Part shown: piece by piece, positions 23,320-32,307 of the stretch
Position numbering within the stretch: the stretch's first letter is position 1
How the letters are laid out: the number at the start of each line of letters is the position of its first letter
Assembly (NCBI GenBank): GCA_038246255.1
Contig: JBBRWC010000036.1
Location: 1 to 33,349 of the forward strand
DNA: 33,349 bases
Origin: RI-242 sp038246255
Lineage (GTDB): Bacteria; Planctomycetota; UBA1135; GCA-002686595
Direction of reading: 5' to 3'
Notes under the pieces: model-generated
What the model was told of the DNA's origin: nothing
Databases searched by the model: none
The model's input: the letters and a program-made list of their open reading frames with translations, nothing else
Program-made: the position numbers and the translations under genes

Positions 23320-24161
23320 TGGTTGGCCAAAGCTTGGGGGGCGGGCGTGGCAGCCGAGGTGACGGACGGAGCGGGCGTCGTGTCCTGCAGGACGGGCAAC
23401 AACAGGTCGATGCGTCCACCGCCCGGTCCGACGGAGAGCGCGCGCGGGGCACCCTCTGCGCCGAGGACGCGGGCCGCACGGGAAGTCCGCGCGGGGACCG
23501 ATGCAACCGCGGGCGGCAGATCAAGCATCAACACTTCGCCCTCCCCGAGACCCTCAACCGCGATGTCGAAGCGCAGCGCAAGGCCCGCCCGGTCGCGCAC
23601 GGCCTCGGGTTTCAGCCGCACTTCGACCGGAATGCGTCCCTGCCTGCGAAGCTCCCACGCGAGTTCCACCGCGCGGCGCCCATCGGCCCCAGCTTCGAGG
23701 AAACGGTGCCCGCGCCAACGCAACTCCGCCGTTTCTCCCGTGGCAAAACGCCAGCCGTCACCGGGCGGGTTAGGAGCGACCCCCGGACCCGCTGGTTTCC
23801 AATCCCGCCACTCAAAGTACGCGGGGCCGCGCGCCGTCGGCTGCGGGCCGTGGAGCGTGTCGTACACGGTCCCCGTGAAGCGCACATCCCCGCGCCACAC
23901 ACGCCACAGCTCACCGCGATCGACGTCGAACGCGATCCACAGGTCGTGGTCGAGAGCCGCGGTCAAGGCGCGCGCGTTGCCGTCGAGCACCGAGCGGAAC
24001 ACCCAGGGGTCGCGCGGACGTCCAGTGGCTTCGGGAGCGGGGGCGCGCGCGCTTGCGACCGCCTCGGCGGCGGCTGCGGGGGCGGGAGCAAAACGCGGCC
24101 CGCCGCAGGCCGAAGCCGCGGCGAGGAGGGCGATCGCGATGGGGAGCACAGCGAGGTTCAT
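23316..24161 (-). CDS. Lipoprotein of unknown function in the sugar operon
   Basis: 281 residues starting MNLAVLPIAIALLAAASACG with a lipobox-like cleavage before Cys19, so probably a lipoprotein. After an Ala/Pro-rich linker the conserved-looking part reads DPWVFRSVLDGNARALTAAL, DHDLWIAFDVDRGELWRVWR and VYDTLHGPQPTARGPAYFEW. I associate this WVFRSVLD...GxVY...HGPQP block with proteins encoded beside PA14/cytochrome/DUF1080 genes in Planctomycetota and Bacteroidota, but it has no CxxCH heme site here and I cannot name a domain. The C-terminal half is beta-rich and ends in a disordered Pro/Ala/Thr tail. Its TGA overlaps the ATG of the PA14-DUF1080 gene, so the two are probably made together and may interact. 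Confidence 0.75.
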   Translation of the reverse strand: MNLAVLPIAIALLAAASACGGPRFAPAPAAAAEAVASARAPAPEATGRPRDPWVFRSVLDGNARALTAALDHDLWIAFDVDRGELWRVWRGDVRFTGTVYDTLHGPQPTARGPAYFEWRDWKPAGPGVAPNPPGDGWRFATGETAELRWRGHRFLEAGADGRRAVELAWELRRQGRIPVEVRLKPEAVRDRAGLALRFDIAVEGLGEGEVLMLDLPPAVASVPARTSRAARVLGAEGAPRALSVGPGGGRIDLLLPVLQDTTPAPSVTSAATPAPQALANQ

Positions 24162-24179
24162 GGCGTTTTCAGCGGGGGT

Positions 24180-25529
24180 TCACGCGGCCAGGGCGGGGCG
24201 CGGGCGCGGGCGCGGCCTGGCGGGATAAAAAACGATCAGCGCCGCTAAACACGCGAGGGCGATCCACATGGGGACTGCGAAGAGGCGTGAGTAGTCCATC
24301 GCGCCACTTTCCGACGCCCATTTGCCGACGACGCTCGTCGAGAACCAGCTCCCCACGATGATGCCGAGGCCGACAAACACCAAGTTGAAGAGGTTCTGCG
24401 CGGTTGCGCGCACGTCGGAGCTCGTGTGTTCGTCGACGAGCATGAACGCGACGAAGATGAAGCATCCGAAGCACAGCCCGTGCAGCGCGACGCCGACGAG
24501 CACCGGCCCCAGTTGCGGCGCGTAGGCAAAAAGCGCCATGCGACCCGCGTAGGCGAGGAGTCCGATCGCAAGCAGCGTTTTTTTCGACAAGCGCACCAAC
24601 AGAAGCGGCATCAACGCTAGGACCACGATCTCGGTCATCTGGCCGATGGTCATGAGACCCCCGCCGCCGACGCCGAAGACCTGATTGACGGTGCTGGCGA
24701 AGCGATCCGCCGCGGCGCTGCCCGCTGCGTTCTGGATCCCCGTAAGGAAGTCGCTCGTGAAGACGAAGTAGAACTGGTGGATGATGCTGACGGGGATCGC
24801 GAGCAGGAACAGCGTCAAAAGGGGCTGCATGTGGATCTCACCCAACGCTGCCTTCCACGCCAACGGTTCGGCGGGGCGCGGCGACGGCGGTGTGTGCGGC
24901 AATGTCAACGCGAACAGCGCCATCAGCACGCCGAGACCGGCGCTCAGCTCAAACGCAAAGGCGCGCCCTGCGTTTTGTGCCGCAGCGATGGATTCCGCGG
25001 TGCCCTCGTCGGGTGTGTGCAGCCGCAGCAGCACCTGACCGACGGCGATACCGGCGGCGATCCAACCCACCGTGCCCCACAGACGCACCGATCCAAAGTC
25101 GCGGTCGCGGTCGGGCAGGTGCGCAAACGCGAGCGCGTTGGTCAACGCGATCGTCGGGGCGTACACAAATCCGTAAACCGCGCTGAGCGCAAGGAAAGTA
25201 GGGAAGTCCGCGGTGCGCGCGAGCAGCCACACGAGGCCTGCTCCGATCAGATGGCTCGCGGCGAGCAGCCGTTCGGTCGCAAAAAATCGATCCGCGAGTT
25301 GCCCGGCGAGGAACGGACCGAAGATCGCTCCAAGTGCCCCCGCGGCAAGGCACAAGCCCGTTTGGTCTGCCGTGAAACCCCGGTGGTTCAGCAGGAACGG
25401 GTAGAGGATCGGCAGCCACGCGCCCCAGATCGCGTACTGCAGGAACATCATCCCCGACAGCTTGGCGCTGAGGCCCAAGCCCATGGGGCGCGCGGGCGGC
25501 GTCGAGTGGTCCTTCGCAAAGGTGCTCAT
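24180..25529 (-). CDS. MFS transporter, nucleoside:H+ symporter (NupG/XapB) type
   Basis: 449 residues, twelve predicted membrane segments, no signal peptide. The start LSAKLSGMMFLQYAIWGAWL, then FAHLPDRDRDFGSVRLWGTV in the central region and HGLCFGCFIFVAFMLVDEHT in the second half are typical of the NHS family (NupG, XapB), whose Bacteroidota and Planctomycetota members are often encoded in sugar-oxidation clusters with Gfo/Idh/MocA and TIM-barrel genes. It would import a nucleoside or sugar derivative across the inner membrane with protons. It lies 18 bases before the lipoprotein gene and 37 bases after the isomerase gene, same strand. Confidence 0.85.
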   Translation of the reverse strand: MSTFAKDHSTPPARPMGLGLSAKLSGMMFLQYAIWGAWLPILYPFLLNHRGFTADQTGLCLAAGALGAIFGPFLAGQLADRFFATERLLAASHLIGAGLVWLLARTADFPTFLALSAVYGFVYAPTIALTNALAFAHLPDRDRDFGSVRLWGTVGWIAAGIAVGQVLLRLHTPDEGTAESIAAAQNAGRAFAFELSAGLGVLMALFALTLPHTPPSPRPAEPLAWKAALGEIHMQPLLTLFLLAIPVSIIHQFYFVFTSDFLTGIQNAAGSAAADRFASTVNQVFGVGGGGLMTIGQMTEIVVLALMPLLLVRLSKKTLLAIGLLAYAGRMALFAYAPQLGPVLVGVALHGLCFGCFIFVAFMLVDEHTSSDVRATAQNLFNLVFVGLGIIVGSWFSTSVVGKWASESGAMDYSRLFAVPMWIALACLAALIVFYPARPRPRPRPALAA

Positions 25530-25566
25530 GCGTGCGTGGCGGTCGGGGGGGGCGTTCGAAGCGCAG

Positions 25567-26625
25567 TCAACGGGCGAAGGCCTTGTCGAAAGCGGAGGCC
25601 GCGCGGGGAAAATCCAGGCGGCGCACGAAGGCCGCAGCTTCCTTGGCGCCCGCTTCGCGGTCCATGCCGGAGTCTTCCCACTCGACGGTGAGCGGTCCTT
25701 GGTAACCGGCGTCGTTGAGCGCGCGGATCAAGCTTTCAAAATCAATGCGACCGCGGCCCGGCGAGCGGAAGTCCCAAGCGCGCCCGGGGGTCCCGAAGTC
25801 ACTGTGCCCGCCAAACACGCCGATGGGCGTAGGCGCATCGCTCCACCAGACGTCCTTGACGTGCACGTTGAGGATGCGCGCGCCGAATTCGCGCACGAAA
25901 GCCAGCGCGTCGACGTTTTGGTACGCGAGGTGGCTCGGATCGAAGTTGAAGCCAAACGCCGGATGGCCGCCGATGGCGGCGAGTGCGCGGCGTGTCGTCG
26001 CGATGTCGAACGCGATCTCGGTCGGATGGACTTCGAGCGCGAAACCGACGCCGTTCGACTCGAAGGCGTCAAGAATCGGGCGGAAGCGGAGCTCAAAATC
26101 CCGGTATCCGGCGTTGAGGCGGTCCGGTCCGATCGGGGGAAAGGCGTACAACAGGTGCCAGATCGACGATCCGGTGAAGCCGTTGACCACATACCGCGGA
26201 CCGCCCCCCGCACCGCGCAGCTCGAGCCGCTCGCGCACGCCGTCGGGCGCGGCATCAAAAAAGACCTTGGCCGCGCGCGCCGTGTCGATCAGTTCCTGTG
26301 CGGCGCGCTGTCGCACCCCCTCCGGATCCCCGTCGCCCCACACCGCGGGCGGCAAGATCGCGCGGTGCCGCGCATCGATCAGATCGCACACCGCCTGGCC
26401 GACCAGATGGTTCGAAAGTGCGTAACACGCCACACCTGCGCGCGCGAGCTGCGCCCATTTGCGCGGCGCGTAGTTCGCTTCGTCGAGCGCGCGCTGGACC
26501 TCGAAATGGTCGCCCCAGCAGGCAAGTTCCAACCCGTCGTAACCGAACGCGGCGGCTCGTTGGGCGAGGATGTCGAGGGGCATGTCGGCCCACTGACCGG
26601 TGAAGAGGCAAACGGGACGCGGCAT
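25567..26625 (-). CDS. Sugar phosphate isomerase/epimerase-like TIM barrel
   Basis: 352 residues of the xylose-isomerase-like (AP_endonuc_2) superfamily. GYDGLELACWGDHFEVQRAL near the N-terminus is the usual first barrel strand with Glu. Four metal-site candidates are in the expected places: E198 (FALEVHPTE), D229 (FNFDPSHLAYQ), H255 (LNVHVKDVWW) and E315 (LTVEWEDSGM). No signal peptide, so cytoplasmic. Members act as sugar isomerases, epimerases or lyases on keto-sugars, often beside Gfo/Idh/MocA oxidoreductases as in this cluster. The exact substrate is not readable from sequence. It is packed between the membrane protein (37 bases) and the transporter gene (37 bases). Confidence 0.85.
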   Translation of the reverse strand: MPRPVCLFTGQWADMPLDILAQRAAAFGYDGLELACWGDHFEVQRALDEANYAPRKWAQLARAGVACYALSNHLVGQAVCDLIDARHRAILPPAVWGDGDPEGVRQRAAQELIDTARAAKVFFDAAPDGVRERLELRGAGGGPRYVVNGFTGSSIWHLLYAFPPIGPDRLNAGYRDFELRFRPILDAFESNGVGFALEVHPTEIAFDIATTRRALAAIGGHPAFGFNFDPSHLAYQNVDALAFVREFGARILNVHVKDVWWSDAPTPIGVFGGHSDFGTPGRAWDFRSPGRGRIDFESLIRALNDAGYQGPLTVEWEDSGMDREAGAKEAAAFVRRLDFPRAASAFDKAFAR

Positions 26626-26662
26626 GGCCCCGGGATGGTAGCGAGCGCGCGCTCCCGGTGCT

Positions 26663-28213
26663 TCAAGGTCCCTTCTGCGCGGAGCGCACGGGCCCCCACA
26701 CCCGCGCTCCGTTGAGGTTTTGCGCTTCTGCGCCCAGGTCGGCGGTGATCCATGCCTCGAAGCGCTCCTCGAGGCGGGTGCGGCGCGGGTCGCGGCCCGC
26801 GGGCAACGGCTCCGGGCGAAAAAACCAAATCAATGAGCCGCGCGCGAGGTCGTGCTTAATACCGCGCCGGTATTCGTCGAACAAATGGCCGTCGAGGGTC
26901 TCGGACACGGTCGCGAGAACCCGCTCAAGTTCGCCGGTGACGGAACGGCGAGAACGCTGGCGAAGCGCGCGGGCGAGGTTGGCGTCGAAGCACACCAATC
27001 GACCCTCCGCGGGCACTTGTGAGCGCACGAACTCAAGGGCTTCACGTTCCGCCGGGCCGACGGGCGGGTCGTGGGCTTGGCGTAGCCCGAGCGCTCCGCT
27101 CGCCAACGCGGAAAGCGCCAACGCTGCTGCAAACGCCGGCGGAACAAGCCAAAAACGCACCGCTCGAACGCGCCCCAACGCCTCGACGCTGTCCCGCCCG
27201 AGAAGGGCGACCCACAACGTCCCCAGCGCGACGAAATAACCACCTGCTTCAAACAACCCGAGGTACGCCACAAACACCGTCAGCGGTACGAACCACAAAA
27301 ACAAGCTCGCGACACGAACACGGCCAACGTCCGCGCCGTCCAACCCGCGGGCCATGTAGAGCGCAAGAACGGGCAGCACGGCAACGTGGGCGCGCAGCAG
27401 ATACGCCCAAAGGTCATGGGCGAGCAGCGGCAGGCGCGATCCGGCGCCCCATGTCTCGAGGGTTTCGGGCGACCAGCCCATGCGAGCCTGCACTTCCATG
27501 TAGCGCAGCGTTGCGAGGATGCCGAAGCACACACCGATCGCCGCAAAACGGATCGCCGTTCTGCGCGCTGGTTCGTTACGCGGACGCCCGTGCAGCGCGA
27601 TGTGAAACGCCACGAACGGCAACAGCAGCGCGTGCAGCGGATGCCCGAGGAGCAAAAGCGCTCCCGCCGAGACGATGGCCGCCCAACGCCAAACGGCATT
27701 TGAAGCCCGGATCGCAACGTCGATGGGCCACAGCGCGACCACCGCCGCCAGCCATTGCAGCGCATGCACTTCGATCGTCGTCGCAAAGAAAAAGACGGGG
27801 GCACAGCCTGCCACGGCTCCGGTCAGCAATGCCGCGACCAACGGACTGGCGCCACGCCGCCGCACAAGGAACAACCACAACCCCGCAGCGGCCAACGCGG
27901 CAGGAATGATGGACGCGGCATCGAAACTCCCATACACGTCCCCGCTCGCGGCGAACGCAACGCGCCATGCGAGGAAGTGCAGGTGGTGGTGGTTAGGCCA
28001 GCCGGTCCCGTCGCGCACAGCGGCGGGATAAATCTCCGCGAAGATCGGCGGATCGATCGAATAAAAGGCTTCTTGGAAGAGCCCGGCGAAAAGCGCCGCC
28101 GCGGTCAGCAGCACGAGCGCAAACCCGAGCCCGATCCTCGCGGGCGAGGATTGCGTGCCCGCGGGCGCGAACCAAGATGCTTCCGTGTTTGCTCCACCCT
28201 GCTCGTTAGGCAC
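26663..28213 (-). CDS. Polytopic membrane protein, GT-C glycosyltransferase-like
   Basis: 516 residues. A short cytoplasmic N-terminus precedes a first membrane segment (IGLGFALVLLTAAALFAGLF), then a loop YSIDPPIFAEIYPAAVRDGT with acidic residues and WPNHHHLHFLAWRVAFAASG, then about nine more segments to residue 390. A soluble C-terminal domain of about 125 residues follows (EALEFVRSQVPAEGRLVCFD onward). One long acidic loop after the first membrane helix and a C-terminal soluble domain is the layout of GT-C glycosyltransferases and dolichyl-phosphate-mannose-type enzymes, but no decisive motif is seen. It may instead be a membrane protein of unknown role. It sits inside the operon between protease and isomerase genes with spacings of 15 and 37 bases. 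Confidence 0.7.
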   Translation of the reverse strand: MPNEQGGANTEASWFAPAGTQSSPARIGLGFALVLLTAAALFAGLFQEAFYSIDPPIFAEIYPAAVRDGTGWPNHHHLHFLAWRVAFAASGDVYGSFDAASIIPAALAAAGLWLFLVRRRGASPLVAALLTGAVAGCAPVFFFATTIEVHALQWLAAVVALWPIDVAIRASNAVWRWAAIVSAGALLLLGHPLHALLLPFVAFHIALHGRPRNEPARRTAIRFAAIGVCFGILATLRYMEVQARMGWSPETLETWGAGSRLPLLAHDLWAYLLRAHVAVLPVLALYMARGLDGADVGRVRVASLFLWFVPLTVFVAYLGLFEAGGYFVALGTLWVALLGRDSVEALGRVRAVRFWLVPPAFAAALALSALASGALGLRQAHDPPVGPAEREALEFVRSQVPAEGRLVCFDANLARALRQRSRRSVTGELERVLATVSETLDGHLFDEYRRGIKHDLARGSLIWFFRPEPLPAGRDPRRTRLEERFEAWITADLGAEAQNLNGARVWGPVRSAQKGP

Positions 28214-28228
28214 GGGGCGGAGAATAGC

Positions 28229-29968
28229 TCAAAAGAAGTCGAACAGGACAGGGAAGGGGTTGCTCACGAAGCTGGGCGCAAATCCGGCGTCGAAGGTCAC
28301 GAACGCGTGGTTGCCGGGGGTCGCGATCAGTTGGAAGAGCGGCGTGGGTGGGATCGAGAACGACGCGTTCGCGCGGCCTTCGGCGTCCAACTGGCCCACC
28401 TGGCCGGCGAGCAAACCCCCGGCACCAAGACCGACCGTCAGGTCGAAATAAGGATCGTCGACGAGCGGCAAGTCCACCCCGAGGAACGGTGTTGTCGGCG
28501 CAGTGCCGCCCAAGGACCCGAGGATCACGTAGAACTGCCCGGCGTGCTGCGGCCCGGCGTCGAGTTGCAGGGTTTGGGTGCCACCCAGGACCAGGGGCAA
28601 CGTCAGCACGTTGCCAGCAAGGGCCTGACAGACGTCGAGGATTCCGTTTTGGTCCACGTCCGCGCCGGGGAACGCCAGTTGGACGCCGTCCGGCACACCG
28701 TCGCCGTCGCAGTCCGCGCCGCCGACCGTCGTCGGTCGCCAGTTGGCGATGGTCGGCGCGTTGACCGTCAAGGCGCGTGCGTTGTCCTGGGTTGCGGTGC
28801 CCATGGTCAGTCCGCCCCAAGTGTGCAGGGGGCTTGAGAAGATCGGCTTGCGCGATCCCGGCGCGTACGCCATCACGCTGCGGTACTGGTTGTTCGGCGT
28901 CCGGTAACCGTAGGCGTAGTTGTGGGACGCACTGCCGGCGTTTTCGGGGTCGTGCGCGCAGCCAAAGTTGTGGCCGAACTCATGCGCGTACGTGTAGTTG
29001 CCGACTGCGCAGGAACGGCGCGTGACGTTGAAGGCCGAGGACTGAAACCCCGACGACACGCTCGTCATCAGGTAACCCTGGCCGCAAGCGGAACCCGAGT
29101 TTGTGATCAGGCTGACCGCATCCGCCCCGTAGGCATCACGCCAAACGTGTACGCTGTCCATGAACCCGTCGGTTTTCGAGCGCAGGCGCGAAAGGTCCGT
29201 GCTCATGGAGCCGCTTTCGGTGTAGTCGACCTCCTCGGCGTGCACCAAACGCATGAACAGGCCCGCGTCGCAGTTCGAGTAAGCGAGGTTGGCCTCTGCG
29301 ACTGCCAAGTCAATCAGCGCGAGCATCGCGTTGGTTCCGCCAGCGGCCGAACGCGCCGCGGGTGTCCACGCGGTGAGCACGTCGACCACCGCGACGGTGG
29401 CTCCCACGGGAACGCCCGGGAGCGCTCCACCGGTGCCCGATCCACCCGGCTGCCTGGCGTCACCGCCGCCACCCCCAGGCGCCGGAGCGTCGGGGGGAAT
29501 CAGCGCGCCCGCGCAGGGCGCGAACCCCTCCGGGTCGGCCTCGGCGAGGATCAGTCCCTGCGCAGCGCCACGCAGGCGCAGCAGGCGCGAACCCATGGAC
29601 ACCGTTCCGGCGAGCGCCCCGTCGCGCCAGGCGAGGATGACGTGGTCACCCTGAACCGCGCCGTCCCCTTCGATGGGGCCGTACCACACCGCGGCGCCGG
29701 GACTGGCCGCGCCGCGGCGCTCTAGCTGCACCACAAGGCGCTGGTTGTCGAACAGGTCGAGCGCCACGGTGCGGCGCCGCGCGCTGCCGAGCCATTCCGC
29801 GCCCTCGAGTCGCACCGCTCTACCGCGCCATTCCGGCGACTCGAGCGTCAGCGTCCGCGGCACCGGGTCCGCGCGCCACAGGGGATCCTGGGCGAAGGCC
29901 GACGGAACGGAAACGAAAACGAGCCCGAAGAGGGCGGTCGCTAGGGAGCGAAGGTTGAGGCGAATCAC
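28229..29968 (-). CDS. Secreted metzincin metalloprotease with Ca-loop linker and C-terminal module
   Basis: 579 residues from the GTG at 29968; no ATG fits, and this start gives a signal peptide (VIRLNLRSLATALFGLVFVS ... SAFA). A beta-rich prodomain (about 30-150) and a Gly-rich linker precede the protease domain. YAHEFGHNFGCAHD gives the zinc motif HExxHxxGxxH (H329, E330, H333, H339) followed by D340, and YRSVMAY with M366 is the Met-turn; together these define a metzincin (reprolysin/M12-like). SYG-type inserts and C295/C320/C337 may form disulfides. From about 408 come CDGDGVPDGVQ and DVDQNGILDVCQ, then a roughly 130-residue beta module (GQFYVILGSLGGTAP) like that of the sugar dehydrogenase at 17.2 kb. 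An extracellular protease inside a sugar operon is unexpected. Confidence 0.85.
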   Translation of the reverse strand: MIRLNLRSLATALFGLVFVSVPSAFAQDPLWRADPVPRTLTLESPEWRGRAVRLEGAEWLGSARRRTVALDLFDNQRLVVQLERRGAASPGAAVWYGPIEGDGAVQGDHVILAWRDGALAGTVSMGSRLLRLRGAAQGLILAEADPEGFAPCAGALIPPDAPAPGGGGGDARQPGGSGTGGALPGVPVGATVAVVDVLTAWTPAARSAAGGTNAMLALIDLAVAEANLAYSNCDAGLFMRLVHAEEVDYTESGSMSTDLSRLRSKTDGFMDSVHVWRDAYGADAVSLITNSGSACGQGYLMTSVSSGFQSSAFNVTRRSCAVGNYTYAHEFGHNFGCAHDPENAGSASHNYAYGYRTPNNQYRSVMAYAPGSRKPIFSSPLHTWGGLTMGTATQDNARALTVNAPTIANWRPTTVGGADCDGDGVPDGVQLAFPGADVDQNGILDVCQALAGNVLTLPLVLGGTQTLQLDAGPQHAGQFYVILGSLGGTAPTTPFLGVDLPLVDDPYFDLTVGLGAGGLLAGQVGQLDAEGRANASFSIPPTPLFQLIATPGNHAFVTFDAGFAPSFVSNPFPVLFDFF

Positions 29969-30077
29969 GTGCCTATGGGAACGGACCGGCTGCCAGGTGG
30001 GTTCCTTCAATTGCAGGGGAAGGGGCGCTCGATATGGAACTCGAACGTTCGCGCCGTTTTGGGACGTTCTGGGGCGT

Positions 30078-31241
30078 TCAATCTGGAATTTCGGTGAGCG
30101 CAACCGCGCGGCCGCTGGCGGCGGCGACCAGAGCGGCTTCGAGCACCCGCTGGGTTTGGTATGCGTCCGCAACGTCGGCGAGCGGAACGGCGGGCGCGCG
30201 GCCTGACAAAGCTTCAAGCACGTCCGCCACCATGTTGGTGAACGTGTGCTCGTATCCGATAGGGTGCGCCGGCGGCCACCAGTGTTCGATCCAAGGGTGA
30301 GCGCTCGCTTCGGTCGCGACGATCCGCCGCCAACCCCCTTCGCGCGCTCCATCCGCGGCGTCCCAGAACCACAGCACGTTCATATCTTCAAAATCAAAAC
30401 GGAGCGCGCCGCCGTCGCCGTTCAGTTCGATCGTGTTGCGGTTGAGGTGCGGGCCCGCCACGCGGCTCGCTTCGAACGTGGCGATCGCTCCACCCTCGAA
30501 GCTGGCGTTGAACGCGAGCGCGTCGTCCACATCGCTCGGAACCTTCATTCCGTCGGGTCCGCTGCGCAACGGGTGGAACGTGCGCGCAACGGCGCCGTGA
30601 ACGGTTTCGATCTCTTCCCCTAGAAGAAAGCGCGCGAGGTCGATCGAATGTGCATTGAGGTCGCCGTGCGCGCCCGATCCCGCAAGGCGTTTTTCGAAGC
30701 GCCAACTGCTCGGCGCCTCGGCTCCGCCCCAACTCTGCAGGTAACTCGCGCGCACGTGACGCACGGTCCCGAGTCGTCCCGCGCGCACCAGCGAACGCGC
30801 GAGGCCGACCGCGGGACAGCGGCGGTAGTTGAACCACACGTAGGAGTGGACTCCGCGGGCGAGCGCATCACGCGCGCTGTCCCGCAGCTTGCGCGCGTCG
30901 CCGAGGGAACCCGCAAGCGGCTTTTCGATGAGCGCATGTTGGCCCGCCGCGAGCGCCGCGTGCGCGGGCTCCGCATGCAAGTGGTTGGGTGTCGCGATGT
31001 CGACGATCCCGATCGACGGATCGCCGATCAAATCCTGCCAGCGTGTGGTGATCCGCCGCCACCCGAAGTCGGCGGCGAAGGCGGTGAGCTCGGCGGCATC
31101 CCGGCCGGCTACACATTCGAGGACGGGGGTCCGGGCGGGCCGGAAGAACGGCACGACCTGGCGCAGGGCGTTGGAGTGGGCGCGCCCCATGAACTTATGA
31201 CCGATCAGTCCGACGCCGATGGATCGGGTGTCCGTTTGCAT
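30078..31241 (-). CDS. Gfo/Idh/MocA-family oxidoreductase
   Basis: 387 residues. The Rossmann domain has GVGLIGHKFMGRAHSNA (9-25) for the dinucleotide, GIVDIATPNHLHAEPA, and ALIEKPLAG with the family EKP motif (E106-K107-P108). The C-terminal domain carries GSGAHGDLNAHSIDLARFLL, giving D194 and H198 as probable catalytic residues near the sugar C3, and MNVLWFWD. No signal peptide, so cytoplasmic, in contrast to many secreted planctomycete members. These enzymes oxidise or reduce sugars and inositols with NAD(P); several make 3-keto-glycosides. It is the first gene of the eight-gene minus unit, 35 bases from the divergent DUF1801 start, so the operon promoter must overlap that gap. Confidence 0.85.
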   Translation of the reverse strand: MQTDTRSIGVGLIGHKFMGRAHSNALRQVVPFFRPARTPVLECVAGRDAAELTAFAADFGWRRITTRWQDLIGDPSIGIVDIATPNHLHAEPAHAALAAGQHALIEKPLAGSLGDARKLRDSARDALARGVHSYVWFNYRRCPAVGLARSLVRAGRLGTVRHVRASYLQSWGGAEAPSSWRFEKRLAGSGAHGDLNAHSIDLARFLLGEEIETVHGAVARTFHPLRSGPDGMKVPSDVDDALAFNASFEGGAIATFEASRVAGPHLNRNTIELNGDGGALRFDFEDMNVLWFWDAADGAREGGWRRIVATEASAHPWIEHWWPPAHPIGYEHTFTNMVADVLEALSGRAPAVPLADVADAYQTQRVLEAALVAAASGRAVALTEIPD

Positions 31242-31276
31242 CGCCGCAGGATAACGGGGCCGGTTAGGCTAGTGCC

Positions 31277-31873
31277 ATGCAGTCAAAAGCCACCTCCGTG
31301 AAGGACTACCTGGATAGCTTGCCCGCGGACCGTCGCGAAGCGCTCGAAGCCCTCCGCCGTGTCATCCGCGCGAACCTCGACAAGGACTTCGAGGAGGGCA
31401 TGCAGTACGGGATGATCGGTTATTACGTGCCGCATCGCGTTTTCCCCGCGGGTTACCACTGCGACCCCAAACAGCCACTGCCGTTTGCAGCGCTCGCGTC
31501 GCAAAAGAACCACATGTCGCTCTACCTCGGCTGCCTCTACACGGCGGAGGACGATCAGGAGCGCGCGTGGTTCGAACAGGCGTGGACGAATTCGGGACGT
31601 AAGCTCGACATGGGCAAATCCTGCGTGCGCTTCAAGCGCATCGACGACGTGCCCCTCGAGGTCGTGGGCGAGGCGATCCGCCGCATGCCCGCAAAACGCT
31701 TCATCGAGGCCTACAAGGCCGCGCGCGCGGCGACAGCGAGCGCCCCCGCACGCCCAAAGCGCGCCGCCTCCGCCAAATCCGCCAAAAAAGCCACCGCGAA
31801 GAAGACCGCGACGACGGCGAAAAAGCGCGCGACCAAACCCAAACCCGTCAGCCGCGCAAAACGCGCGCCTTGA
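31277..31873 (+). CDS. DUF1801 protein with Lys/Ala-rich histone-like tail
   Basis: 198 residues. The N-terminal 140 are a DUF1801 (YdhG-like) domain: VKDYLDSLPADRREALEALR, EEGMQYGMIGYYVPHRVFPA, AALASQKNHMSLYLGCLYTA, KLDMGKSCVRFKRIDDVPLE and AIRRM. The family is widespread with no settled function. Residues about 150-198 are almost only Lys, Ala, Pro, Arg and Thr (KSAKKATAKKTATTAKKRAT), resembling histone H1-like and nucleoid-binding tails, so it may touch DNA or RNA. Cytoplasmic. Its start is 35 bases from the divergent oxidoreductase, so the two promoters must overlap. The next 786 bases downstream contain no gene. Confidence 0.85.
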   Translation: MQSKATSVKDYLDSLPADRREALEALRRVIRANLDKDFEEGMQYGMIGYYVPHRVFPAGYHCDPKQPLPFAALASQKNHMSLYLGCLYTAEDDQERAWFEQAWTNSGRKLDMGKSCVRFKRIDDVPLEVVGEAIRRMPAKRFIEAYKAARAATASAPARPKRAASAKSAKKATAKKTATTAKKRATKPKPVSRAKRAP

Positions 31874-32307
31874 CCCGCAGGCGCTGCCACGTTGACCTTC
31901 CACCCGACGCGTCCACCGCGCCCGGTAGTGAAATCGAATCGGCCGCAGTGTGGATGTAAGGCCGGGAAAACTGCCGGATGGTCCGGCCGTTGCGTTTGAG
32001 GCCGACTCGACGCCACGCAACGCAGCACCGCTTCATTTCGCAGCGCAGCCGCGGTGGGTGCACGGCCCCCCCCGTGGTCCTGGGCTAAAAAAACATCGAG
32101 CAAGGGATCGATTAGGGCTTCGCCGCTCCCGGTTTCGTGCGATGCGCTCGATGGGGGCGGCGTACGCAGGGCCTGTCCGTCGATGCGTGGCCCCTCGGCT
32201 TGCGGCGCCGGAGATTCGTGAAGCGCTCAGCACTGCACGTACCGAAGAGAAGTACATAAACCGCGCTCCGACAAGCACTTCCGTCACAAGTTCAAGCGCA
32301 ATGAAAA

